NCBI RefSeq assembly: GCF_013141695.1
Contig: NZ_WHNY01000090.1
Span: 62,001-126,000, forward strand
Reading direction: 5' to 3'
DNA length: 64,000 nt
From: Paenibacillus plantarum
GTDB taxonomy: Bacteria > Bacillota > Bacilli > Paenibacillales > NBRC-103111
Shown here: in pieces, positions 1 to 9,200 of the stretch
Numbering within the stretch: position 1 is the first letter of the stretch
How the letters are laid out: each line of letters starts with the position of its first letter
Translations under genes and position numbers: made by a program
Notes under the pieces: generated by a model
The model's database searches: none
What the model was told of the DNA's origin: nothing
What the model saw: only the letters and a program-made list of their open reading frames with translations

Positions 1-2932
1 GATCCAACTGCTCTTCGGTCATGCCAACCCCATCGTCCAGTACGGCTATACGCAAGCCTTGCGGCTCTAGCTTCGCCCGAATGACCACCGTGCCTCCCGA
101 CAGTCGCTTCATGATGCCGTGACGAATCGCATTTTCGACCAATGGCTGCAGGATTAACGCCGGAATCAACGTCGCTGTTCGGACATCAACATCCCATTCC
201 ACATTCAGACGTGCACCGAAACGAGCCATCTCCAGCTCGACATAGGATTTGGTCAGAGACAGCTCCCGCTTCAGACTGACCTTGGCATGTCGGGGGTCCA
301 AATCGAAGCTGAGCCGCAAATAGTTGCTGAATTGGCCCAGCAGCTTGCCTGCCCGCTCTCCGTCGCTGTAGCATAACGAGATAATGCCGCTCAAGGCGTT
401 GTATATAAAATGCGGCTTGATCTGCGATTGCAGAAACAGCGTCTCCATGTGAATGGCCTGCTCGACGGCTTCCTTCAATTGAAGCATCGTCTGTACTCGG
501 GCCAGCAGCTCCTTGCCGTTGAATGGCTTCACCAGAAAATCGTTGGCCCCCGCCTCGAAGCCCATCGCGATATCAGCCGGCGAGCTGCGTACCGTCAGCA
601 GCAAAACGGGCAGCTTGTATAGCGGGGTCTCCTCCCGAATTCGCCTGCACACTTCATATCCGGAAAGCTCGGGCATCATCACATCGAGCAGGACAAGCGA
701 CACATCGCCACGATGCTTCTGGATCAGCTTGAGCGCATCCGCTCCGTTATACGCTACGAGAATGTGATAGCGACTGGGCGCTAATAACTCCTGCAGCACC
801 TTGATATTGGAGGCATCATCATCCACCAGCAAAATCTTCACCTTGGGAGATCGTTCCATCGCTTGCGGAGACGTCTCTTCAGCCGTCAACGAGCTTGCCT
901 CGGACAGCAGCGGCGGTTCCTCGCCGACAGCGACTTCTGCCCAGGCGGCCTCCGGTTCCCTCTGCATTGCCGACGCCTCCGGCAGCCGCAGCTCAAACAC
1001 GGAACCTCTTCCCGGCTCCGACCACTCCAGTTCCAGATCGCCGCCCATTTGCATCGCAAGAGCCTTCGATATTTTCAGACCCAGACCGGAAGATTGAAAC
1101 ATCGAGACCGCCGGCTCTCCGTCGCCTTCGTACAGATCGGCTTTGAATAGCCCCTGCCGCCGCTCCCCGTTCATCCCGGCGCCGGTGTCCGCGAACGTCA
1201 GGCTCAGCCAACCTTCTCGCGACTCAGCGGCTACCGCCACGCTTCCCCGTTCCGTAAACTTCAACGCATTACCTACCAGATTCACGAGAATTTGCTTCAG
1301 TCGGTTCTCGTCGGTGAACAAATAGTAGGTTCCCGGAATCACCTGATTGATCAGTTGTACCTGATCGTTCCTGCGCAGGTATTTCAGCGCTTCGAGCGTA
1401 GCCTGCACCGTGCCGCTGACATCGAAGAACCGATTGTGAAACATCAGGCTGCCTTGCTGCAAGCTTTGAAAATCGATAATGTCATTCACCAGCGTAGACA
1501 GGCGGTTCGCCTGGGCAATGATGAAGTTCAGATTGTCGCGATGCCGATGCGCCATCTCTTCACCGCTCTGGTCAATGACCACCTGCGCCAGATTAATAAT
1601 GCCGTGCAGCGGCGTCTTGAATTCGTGGGACGTGTGGATGAGAAACTCGTCTTTTTGGCGATCGTACGCAATGAGCTGTTCGGCCAATCGCTCGTTCCGC
1701 TCGAACGCGTCGCGCATCCGGTCCGACATGAGAAACGACTGCGATAGAACGAGTAGCAGCGGCGTGACGATCATATAATATGGGTTGTCGAGCGCCAGCT
1801 GATAGCGCGTCTGGGCATACACCCAGCTAATAATAAGGAAAAATAGACCGAGTAAAATATAGTAAACCTGAACCCCGCCATTTCGATTACGAAAAATCCA
1901 GCGAATCATAAACGCGAAGGTGATCAATTGCAGGATAATTCCGATCCAAAGAATATCGACCAAGTAGTCGTTCGGCAGAGCAACCAATACGATCAAATAG
2001 ACATAAGAGACCCGTCTCAGCCACTTATATTCCGTACTCCCCTTAAGGTCCAGGTACAGATAGACGTAGAGCGTATACGAGAAGAGGGATACGTAGGGCA
2101 GGATGAACAGCATTTTCTGCAACAACAGGAAGGGTATCTCTGGGAGCAGGGTGACCATGACGATTTCGTTGTCGATGCTGAAGAATAACCCTAATGACAA
2201 GCAGAACAAACTGAAACAGACGAGATACGGATCTTTCTTCCATTGCTTGAACGTACCTGCGAAATAAACCCCGAATACCAGCAGCGCGGTTATGACAATC
2301 ATATCCGCCAGACGGGCATTATCGCGCCTGGCCATTACATCATCAGTTAACCCGAATTCCGGCGCTTGCACCAATCCGCCTTCCAGATAGCGGTAGCTAG
2401 CTATCTGAATGATAATGTCAATGGTGTCGGTATCCGCTTTGATTGTACCGAAGAACGGAAGATTGCTAGGTACGAATCTGTCTGCTGACAAATCCGGTTT
2501 TCCGGTACCGCCTAGGTCCGATCCGTCCATATAGATACGGCTGGACATACGAATTTTTTTGCCTCTAAGGCTATAAAAGTCAGAATCGCCAACCTCAATT
2601 CGCAGACGGTACGTACCCGCACCATACCCGCTGCCCGAGGAAACGACACCCTTCCACCCTCCGGGAACGCGAACGATTCGGCGCTCCGCTTCCAGTGTCT
2701 TATTACTTGTGTGGAAATCTTGCGGAGTCAGCAGCTTGTTCTCGTAAAACTCCCACTCTCCCCGCAACGGTACAATTCCTTGCTTCGCAAAATCCCATTG
2801 TCTGGCGTCCAGCACCCCATTTCGCGCTTCCGGGTACTGAAACGTAGGATTCAGCCATTCATAAATGAATAGCGATGTAACGACGGTGAATACAACAATC
2901 ATACCGATTAGTACCGTCAACTGTTTTCTCAT
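1..2932 (-). CDS. Hybrid sensor histidine kinase, 7TM type, with internal receiver and second LytS-type kinase module (partial, 3' end outside window)
   Basis: An open frame of about 977 codons runs off the left edge without a stop. From the N-terminus it shows one membrane anchor, a roughly 180-residue extracellular domain (about 2860-2350), a block of several hydrophobic helices (about 2330-1770, 7TMR-DISM-like), a HisKA dimerisation domain with H-box SHEFKTPLHG (His codon near 1625), a HATPase domain with GTGAGMNG-like and GLGLKIS motifs, a receiver domain with phospho-acceptor Asp in LLDVMMP (codon 683-685), and a second kinase of LytS/YesM type with KPHFIYNALS (His codon 410-412) and its own ATPase up to the edge. 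It should act in the cytoplasmic membrane as a multistep phosphorelay; the ligand is unknown. I chose the ATG at 2932 because an AAAGGG site sits about 11 nt upstream; the ATG at 2941 is too close to that site. Confidence 0.9.
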   Translation of the reverse strand, partial: MRKQLTVLIGMIVVFTVVTSLFIYEWLNPTFQYPEARNGVLDARQWDFAKQGIVPLRGEWEFYENKLLTPQDFHTSNKTLEAERRIVRVPGGWKGVVSSGSGYGAGTYRLRIEVGDSDFYSLRGKKIRMSSRIYMDGSDLGGTGKPDLSADRFVPSNLPFFGTIKADTDTIDIIIQIASYRYLEGGLVQAPEFGLTDDVMARRDNARLADMIVITALLVFGVYFAGTFKQWKKDPYLVCFSLFCLSLGLFFSIDNEIVMVTLLPEIPFLLLQKMLFILPYVSLFSYTLYVYLYLDLKGSTEYKWLRRVSYVYLIVLVALPNDYLVDILWIGIILQLITFAFMIRWIFRNRNGGVQVYYILLGLFFLIISWVYAQTRYQLALDNPYYMIVTPLLLVLSQSFLMSDRMRDAFERNERLAEQLIAYDRQKDEFLIHTSHEFKTPLHGIINLAQVVIDQSGEEMAHRHRDNLNFIIAQANRLSTLVNDIIDFQSLQQGSLMFHNRFFDVSGTVQATLEALKYLRRNDQVQLINQVIPGTYYLFTDENRLKQILVNLVGNALKFTERGSVAVAAESREGWLSLTFADTGAGMNGERRQGLFKADLYEGDGEPAVSMFQSSGLGLKISKALAMQMGGDLELEWSEPGRGSVFELRLPEASAMQREPEAAWAEVAVGEEPPLLSEASSLTAEETSPQAMERSPKVKILLVDDDASNIKVLQELLAPSRYHILVAYNGADALKLIQKHRGDVSLVLLDVMMPELSGYEVCRRIREETPLYKLPVLLLTVRSSPADIAMGFEAGANDFLVKPFNGKELLARVQTMLQLKEAVEQAIHMETLFLQSQIKPHFIYNALSGIISLCYSDGERAGKLLGQFSNYLRLSFDLDPRHAKVSLKRELSLTKSYVELEMARFGARLNVEWDVDVRTATLIPALILQPLVENAIRHGIMKRLSGGTVVIRAKLEPQGLRIAVLDDGVGMTEEQLD

Positions 2933-3087
2933 TGAGTCCATTTCCCTTTTTCGCCAAATCTTCCTAAGAACTTTGACCTAAATATACTATATCTATGTTG
3001 ATTTTTCACTTTATTATCGCTATACGGGAAATTATTGATCTTGTCGAGGATGATCAAGAAGATGGGTAGTACAGCGTACACAAAATA

Positions 3088-3123
3088 AGCCTACTTGAGT
3101 CATTGACTGAACTCGAGTAGGCT
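3088..3123. terminator. Bidirectional intrinsic terminator
   Basis: A 13-bp stem (AGCCTACTTGAGT / ACTCGAGTAGGCT, one mismatch) with a 10-nt loop is flanked by A-rich sequence on the left and T-rich sequence on the right. It lies just downstream of the Mrr-like gene on the minus strand and upstream of the hybrid kinase gene. Confidence 0.75.
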
Positions 3124-3140
3124 TTCTTATTTTTATATCA

Positions 3141-4121
3141 TTAAACTGATCTCGTCTGCCTACACTTAGGAAATGTGGAACAGCCCAAGAACGCCTTCCC
3201 CTCTCTCCCTTTTCTCGAAACCATAGGAGCGCCACATGTGCATATTGTTTCTGTCGCAGCTGAGACTTGAGCTTGGGATTTCTGTACTTCATTTCGAACT
3301 GTATCTTTTACTGGTTGTACCTTTATCTTCTTGTTCGTTGGTTGCCATTTTCCCCATGATTTCAATTTCTGCTCTACAACCGCCCCATGCCAATAATCAA
3401 CTTTGAACTGCTCAGCTTCTTTTTTTGCAGGTTCCGTTAAATCCGAAGTAGTGATCAGTAACGATAAGATACAATCATGATTCCTTTTAGCTCCTACCAG
3501 TTCCCGTACAATTTGTACACCAACAGTGTTATGGTTTGCGTAGCATTTGGCTTGTACAGCAGTCTTCTCACCGCGTTGGTCAATAATGACCAAATCCACG
3601 CCCCCATCCTTACCGCCTATACCAACTTCTTTAACCTCATAGCCTTTATCCCGAAAATAAAGCGCAAGCAATCGTTCGAACTCCGCGCCCGATAAGCTTT
3701 CCAGCGAGCTACTTAGAATTTCTTGATCCGATCTATTTTGTGTAGAAGAGTGTGGTCGTTGAGCTTTGCTTCTATTAGCTTTTATTTTAGTTTTCTTGAC
3801 CCTACCTTTTTTCTTACTAGGAAGTAGAGCAACTATAACACCCAGAGCGACAGCGGAGATTAACATTCCTATAATCATACCTGTAACAGTCCAGTCTTTA
3901 ACAAAAACCTTTATTGCATCATATCTCTCAGCACTTGTAAATAAAATAAAGACGGCTCCAATGAACCAGACTAGTGTCGCAAGCTTTTCGTGTAACCATT
4001 TACTTAGGAAACGGTAATAAAGTAATGCTCCTATAAAAGAAAATCCAGCAATGCACATGGCAATAAAATAAAATGGGGCAACAAAACTTTGGGTCGCCAA
4101 TTGAGATAATTCGCTATTCAT
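3141..4121 (-). CDS. Membrane-anchored Mrr-type restriction endonuclease-like protein with topoisomerase zinc finger
   Basis: The 326-residue protein has about three N-terminal hydrophobic segments (residues 13-35, 47-62, 79-100), a basic linker, a restriction-endonuclease-like domain (about 143-255) and a C-terminal zinc finger. In the nuclease domain GAEFE (E147), GGVDLVI (D176) and the QAK motif (Q190, K192) match the D-QxK active site of the Mrr_cat family. Four cysteines (C294, C296, C314, C320) resemble the zinc ribbons of topoisomerase I tails. Such proteins cut or bind DNA and many are linked to defence, but membrane-tethered forms are poorly understood. The start has an AAAGGA site upstream. 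It is the first gene of an AT-rich accessory stretch. Assignment to the fold is firm; the biological role is inference. Confidence 0.85.
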   Translation of the reverse strand: MNSELSQLATQSFVAPFYFIAMCIAGFSFIGALLYYRFLSKWLHEKLATLVWFIGAVFILFTSAERYDAIKVFVKDWTVTGMIIGMLISAVALGVIVALLPSKKKGRVKKTKIKANRSKAQRPHSSTQNRSDQEILSSSLESLSGAEFERLLALYFRDKGYEVKEVGIGGKDGGVDLVIIDQRGEKTAVQAKCYANHNTVGVQIVRELVGAKRNHDCILSLLITTSDLTEPAKKEAEQFKVDYWHGAVVEQKLKSWGKWQPTNKKIKVQPVKDTVRNEVQKSQAQVSAATETICTCGAPMVSRKGREGKAFLGCSTFPKCRQTRSV

Positions 4122-4212
4122 AGCTATAAATTCCTTTCCATTCTTATGTAGGGGAGTTGATTTCTGGATAAATTCGACATTATGCTACATAAATCCTTCC
4201 ATTTTGTAATAT

Positions 4213-4237
4213 AAAAAAAACACCCTGTAGTCGGGTG
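4213..4237 (-). terminator. Intrinsic terminator (distal of two)
   Basis: On the minus strand CACCC, a seven-base loop and GGGTG are followed by eight U residues. It lies downstream of the small gene ending at 4350 and backs up the stronger hairpin at 4316-4344. Confidence 0.6.
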
Positions 4238-4315
4238 CTTCCTAGCTCCTGGATAGTCTCATCCAAGAACATATCCCATATAGGCCACTTCGCCAAAAAC
4301 CTTATTAAATACAAA

Positions 4316-4344
4316 AAGCGCTGGCACTTCCCTGGCCAACGCTT
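4316..4344 (-). terminator. Intrinsic terminator (proximal)
   Basis: AAGCGTTGGCCA pairs with TGCCAGCGCTT across a short loop, followed on the minus strand by TTTTTG. It begins six bases after the stop codon of the 94-residue gene. Confidence 0.75.
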
Positions 4345-4349
4345 CATGC

Positions 4350-4634
4350 TTATTTTCTCCTGTAGAACTTCTCCCAATTTCTAAGCATTCTTTCTTTTGA
4401 TAATCTTGATTGAAGTCTTGCATTCATTTCCCACTCGAGAATGGCCTTTTCTTTTGTCTGATAAAACCGATAATCACAAATATTCCAGGAACAAAATAAC
4501 TTTCTGTAAGATCTGCCATTTTCAATAATTCCGTCATGTCGTCTAACAGCTTTAGCTGCTTGACGTTTGGACCATCTGCTTCTTGGAGAAGTGAGATCGG
4601 TACATACTGGGGATTTTTTGTAACTTCTGCTCAT
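4350..4634 (-). CDS. Small basic conserved-type hypothetical protein (94 aa, begins MSRSYKKSP)
   Basis: The product is short and strongly basic (many Arg and Lys) with three cysteines and several aromatic residues, and it has no signal peptide or membrane helix. Proteins starting MSRSYKK(T/S/H)P are familiar as small uncharacterised proteins in Bacillota and their phages, so this is probably a real family member of unknown function. The gene has an excellent ribosome site (AAGGAGG, 9 nt before the ATG) and is followed by two intrinsic terminators, so it looks like a self-contained transcription unit. Nucleic-acid binding is plausible from the charge only. Confidence 0.7.
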   Translation of the reverse strand: MSRSYKKSPVCTDLTSPRSRWSKRQAAKAVRRHDGIIENGRSYRKLFCSWNICDYRFYQTKEKAILEWEMNARLQSRLSKERMLRNWEKFYRRK

Positions 4635-4774
4635 TGGTCTAACCTCCTTGGGGGAAGTTAGAGGCCGTCCAATTTCTTCATTTACTCACCACTTTCATCT
4701 TCTTGTTTTAACTATTTATATATACTGAGATACTGTGAATTATGTTTCTGTATAGATCCCAATAAATTAGGAAA

Positions 4775-4802
4775 AGCCTCCACCGCTTGTGCGGGGGAGG
4801 CT
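4775..4802 (-). terminator. Intrinsic terminator
   Basis: AGCCTCCCCCGC pairs with GCGGTGGAGGCT around a four-base loop and is followed by TTTTCCT on the minus strand. It ends the 85-residue gene at 4809. Confidence 0.8.
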
Positions 4803-4808
4803 ATCATC

Positions 4809-5066
4809 TTAATCCATTAACCCTTTGAGCTTATTATCCAAAATCCCCTTCTCCATTCTCAAATGGAGCAATTCCGTATCCAGATCTTGACCTATTGTAT
4901 GAACCGAAGTAATAATGTCCTCTACTGTAAGCATGTGAATAGAATCTGCCTTCTCGGAGATATATCTTAAGATAATATCTATTAGTTCTTTGCACACACT
5001 GATTCTATGAATGAGTATCTGCTCCTCATTAATGGCTTCATTATATTTGTCATGGATATCGTTCAT
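4809..5066 (-). CDS. Hypothetical protein, 85 aa, mostly helical
   Basis: I do not recognise the family. The protein is acidic and rich in Ile, Leu, Glu and Lys with regular hydrophobic spacing, so two long helices that pair as a coiled coil are likely. No signal peptide or membrane helix is seen. A GGAGGTGAG site precedes the ATG and a clear terminator follows. It is divergent from the Xre-type regulator gene, with 273 bp between the two starts, so the regulator could control it. Confidence 0.65.
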   Translation of the reverse strand: MNDIHDKYNEAINEEQILIHRISVCKELIDIILRYISEKADSIHMLTVEDIITSVHTIGQDLDTELLHLRMEKGILDNKLKGLMD

Positions 5067-5339
5067 TTAGCTCACCTCCAATGATAGGCAATGTTTATCC
5101 AGCTTCTTTTCTGTTAATGCTGAGTTTAGTAGTACAACACAATAGCTTTCGCGCAAACTCCTACAATAATGAGGAAATGATCTACCTTTCTGTATCATCC
5201 TTTCTAAATTCAGTAAATGAGTACTCTTCGCATAACCACATCATATAGTAACTTATAAGTGTAATTATAAATAATATACACTATTAAAGGTCTGTTTGCT
5301 ATATTATTTAAAACCTACTCTATTACTGAGGTGGTTATT

Positions 5340-5687
5340 ATGGGTAACTTACGTAAATTAGCTGGCGAACGGATCCGTATGATACGAAAACAAAGAGGGC
5401 TTTCCCAAGAAAAACTCGGTGAACTAGCTCAATTGAAGAATTCATATATTGGTGATGTTGAAAGAGGTGCGCGGAATATCTCTCTCGACTCTCTAGATAA
5501 AATTATTACTGCTCTTGATACGGATCTTGGAACTTTCTTTAACTTGAATGAAATTGATGTTACATCTACTGATTTTGATAAAACCGCAGTACTTGAGATT
5601 CACAAACAATTTCTTGAAGATAGAAGTGTTGATGAAATTAAACTGATACATAAAATATCTAAGGATATTCTTCTTACAAAAAAATAA
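5340..5687 (+). CDS. Xre/SinR-type helix-turn-helix transcriptional regulator
   Basis: The 115-residue protein carries an N-terminal HTH_3 domain (about residues 5-62): GLSQEKLGELA forms the first helix and NSYIGDVERGARN the recognition turn, as in SinR and phage Cro/CI repressors. The C-terminal 50 residues are helical and may dimerise. I place the start at the ATG at 5340, six bases after GAGGTG; a GTG nine bases earlier would overlap that site. The gene is divergent from the 85-residue gene and upstream of the Nudix gene, separated from it by a strong terminator. It likely represses its own intergenic region; no target is proven. Confidence 0.85.
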   Translation: MGNLRKLAGERIRMIRKQRGLSQEKLGELAQLKNSYIGDVERGARNISLDSLDKIITALDTDLGTFFNLNEIDVTSTDFDKTAVLEIHKQFLEDRSVDEIKLIHKISKDILLTKK

Positions 5688-5690
5688 AAT

Positions 5691-5730
5691 CAAAGAGCGA
5701 CCTCGAATTGGTATTCGAGGTCGCTCTTTG
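5691..5730 (+). terminator. Strong intrinsic terminator after the Xre gene
   Basis: A perfect 17-bp stem (CAAAGAGCGACCTCGAA and its complement) encloses six bases. It begins four bases after the stop codon. The flanking A-rich stretch on the left would let it work on the other strand too. Confidence 0.85.
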
Positions 5731-5817
5731 ACTCTTAAATGTATTCTGTTATTTGAACCTCATTAAATTAAAGCTATAATATAAGTACAACTAAATTAGA
5801 GTAGGAGATTACAAATC

Positions 5818-6201
5818 ATGAAAAAAGTCGATGTTGTCGGTGCTGTTATTTATAACGAAAAGAACGAAGTGCTATGTGCACTCCGCTCTCAACAGATGTC
5901 ATTACCTGGCTATTGGGAGTTTCCTGGAGGGAAAATAGAAGCTAATGAGACTCCTCAGGAAAGTCTCGCTCGTGAGATTAAAGAAGAACTAAACTGCACA
6001 ATTGAAGTAGGCGAACTTGTTGCCGATGCTGCCCACGAGTATCCCAATGTTATCGTAAGGTTAATTACTTATAAAGCTAAAATTATTGATGGCGATGCAG
6101 TTGCCAGTGAACACGAAGAATTAGTTTGGTTGCCTTTAGATAAACTCAAAGAACTGGAGTGGGCACCCGCTGACCTACCTACCCTCGCAGTCATTTGCTA
6201 A
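5818..6201 (+). CDS. MutT-like Nudix (d)NTP pyrophosphohydrolase
   Basis: The 127-residue single-domain protein has a Nudix box at residues 38-60: G38, E44, R52-E53 and E56-E57 fit GX5EX7REUXEE, with Asn59 where a Gly is usual, a change seen in some MutT-type enzymes. It should hydrolyse a nucleoside triphosphate such as 8-oxo-dGTP to the monophosphate and pyrophosphate with Mg2+, in the cytoplasm. It stops only seven bases from the end of the convergent PLD-helicase gene. MutT-type genes are often found beside helicase-nuclease proteins of this kind, so it may be a partner in one module. Substrate is not predictable. Confidence 0.88.
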   Translation: MKKVDVVGAVIYNEKNEVLCALRSQQMSLPGYWEFPGGKIEANETPQESLAREIKEELNCTIEVGELVADAAHEYPNVIVRLITYKAKIIDGDAVASEHEELVWLPLDKLKELEWAPADLPTLAVIC

Positions 6202-6208
6202 TCAACGA

Positions 6209-9200
6209 TTAACGAATAAAATCTATATACATGGCTTCCGGAACAGGATCATGTAATTTCCAATTGATATTCATCGGTTTATCACCATGGCTATTCACAT
6301 AATCAATTTCCCCTAAGTAAGTAAAGGGTAAGACTTCATTATGCATCTTTTCAAATTTTCTAACGAATAAGTGTATATGAATCTCCTTACTGGTGTGATG
6401 AATAAACTCTTGTCCGCGTTGAGACTCATGAGAAGTCGCATTTTGACTTTGCCAATGGAAGTGTTGCTGGTCTACAAAATAGTCATGGTACTGTAAGTGA
6501 TCAGCGACCTTCTCCCCTTTATTCAAATTAATAAAGAGTAAGTAATGATTCCCTACTCGACTTACCCCTTCTCGCCAAGTACCTTCTTTCGCAGGTGACT
6601 CAAACAAGTATATGAGATCATTTCTTGTGTAGTTTTGATACCTCACAACATTCTTCTGACTTTCAAAAAACACATCAGGTCTATAGAACCTTCTAAATTC
6701 AGCCAGGCCATATTCTAAGCGATCTTTAATATAATTAAATAATTCCTTATTTGCTTTAATCTGCTGTAATATAGTTGAGCCAGCGAAACTACCGTTATCG
6801 TAACTTCCAAATGACCACATATGTTTAGCCAACTTGGTTGCTAGCTTTTCCATGGCTTTATCAATCTTGTTACCTTGTATTTCCTCTGAAACACGTATTC
6901 CGAATCTATAGGCTAAATCATCTAATACGTCGCCTCTTATAATACTCCCCTTTTCAAAAGCTATAGAAATAACTGCAAACTCATAGGGCCATTTAAGTGG
7001 CAACATATCTTCTAGCCTCTGAACTACCTCCAGCATTGCCTTATCTTCCAATAAATCGATATCGAAAGCATTAACATCCTTCATTTTCTTCTTTGTTTCG
7101 ACCCACGAACCATACTTGGCAATAAAAAAGTGTAAGCTAGGAGCCCCGTCATAGTATAAAAAGTCATTTAGTTCGGGTGAATAACCTAACTCTCTCTTAA
7201 ATTGATTATAAAGCTCCATAAGCAACAGATCTCGATCCATACGAATATTCTCAATTTTCTTGAGAATTTCTTTCCTTGAAACCTCTTCTAGATCTACGAA
7301 GCAGCCATCTGGTAAATCGGCGAACTCCGTTTCTATAGCGATTCGCAAAGAATCCCGGTCAAACGCTTTATGGTTATGTTGATCAGATAAGGCTAGCGGC
7401 ACAATAAATGATTTTTGATAATTTCCAATAAAATCAAGTATAGTTACATATTCTTTCCCTGCGATTTTCCGCAATCCTCGACCAAGTTGTTGTATAAAGA
7501 TAGTTGCCGATTCCGTAGGTCGCAAAAACAAAATTAAATTCACTTTAGGAATATCCACACCTTCATTAAAAATATTTACTGTAAATATGATTTGAAGGGG
7601 ATCACTATCATTTTCCAGCCTACTAATGATATCTTGCCTTACTTTCGGAAGATCATCACCTATTAGACAAGCTGCCTTGTAACCTCGACTTGTAAATTCA
7701 TCCGTCATATAACGGGCATGTTCAATTGAAGCGCAGAAACCCAAAGCCGTCATAACATTACCATCATGCCCGAACTTATTAATCATATTAATTACATAAT
7801 CAACACGTTCATGCGTATTCAGAGCACGCACTAGCTCTTTTTCAACAAATTGACCGTTACTTAGAACTTCAATCTGTGCATAATCAATCGTAGGGTCACT
7901 CAAACCAAAATACCTAAAGGGTGTTAAAAGCCCTTCCTTAAGCGCATCTCTTAAGCGTATCTCATATACGACATTATTATCACAAATTGCTAGAACATCC
8001 CTGCCGTCCATGCGATCTGGGGTTGCCGTAAGCCCTAATAAAAATTTAGGTTTAAAATAATCAATTACCCTTCTATAGGTAGATGCTTCAGCATGATGAA
8101 ATTCATCAACGATAATATAATCAAAATAGTCAGGCTCAAATTTCTCTAACACACCATCTCTAGAAAGAGTTTGAACAGTGCTAAATAAATACGGTTTGTC
8201 CCAATCCTTCTCAATCCCAGTAAGTTTGCCGCATATATTATTGGCATCATCAAATATCTTTGCAAATGTTTTTCTAGAACTCTCTAATATTTCATCTCTA
8301 TGCGCAAGAAATAATACCCTATCCGCCCCGAAATTCTTCACGTCAAAAGCAGAAAGATATGTTTTACCAGTTCCAGTCGCAGCTATGACAACGCCCTTAT
8401 TGTGACCATTTAACCTAGTCTGTTCTAGCGCCTGAAGAGCTACCTCTTGCATTTTGTTTGGTAAAATCTCCTTCTTTGTAGAGCTACTGTCGTCATTCAT
8501 AACATTAACCAAATCAACATGCTGCGCGGCTAGGTATGGATTGACTAACATAATCTTTTTATTGTTGTATTCTTTTTCGTAAGCTGAAATCAAATCTATA
8601 CTAAGCTGGATCGCCCTCTGATCATCCCAATACATTTGGAACGTTTTTCTGGCATTCTCATAAATCGAATAGTACGCATCTCCTGGTAACTTCACATTCC
8701 ACTCATGGCCTGTCTGTAGCGCAGAGTAGGTCAAATTAGAAGATCCAATTATCACCGTATTTAAACTAGATTTGCGCTCGAACATATATGCCTTAGTATG
8801 AAAAGATACTCGACCAGAATCAAATACTCTTGTCTCCACATTCGGCAACTCTAACAAGCGGCGAAGTGCTTTAGGCTCTGTAATCTTGAGATAAGTCGAT
8901 GTTAATATCTTAACTTTCTTCGATGGATCTTCTCTTCTAAGATCATCTAATACCCTGATTAGCAGTTGCAAGCCTGACCACCGCACAAAACTAACCATAA
9001 AAAACGCATTATCCGCGGTTAACAATTCATATTTAAGGGCTTTAAATAAATGGATAGGGTCCGTAGCTGAATTTGTTAGTAGAAGTGGATGAGATAGGAA
9101 TAATTCAGGATATATCGGCAGCGAACTATCATCATTCCTGTAATGAATTGCTTTAAGCGGCATATCCAAGTCATACGATGCTAAATCTGGAATGATTGCT

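Noticed and set aside
3032..3292. 86-codon minus-strand open frame
   Set aside because: It overlaps the 3' end of the Mrr-like gene in another frame and reads through the terminator at 3088-3123.
4180..4377. 65-codon minus-strand open frame
   Set aside because: It runs across two intrinsic terminators of the upstream gene and has no ribosome site.
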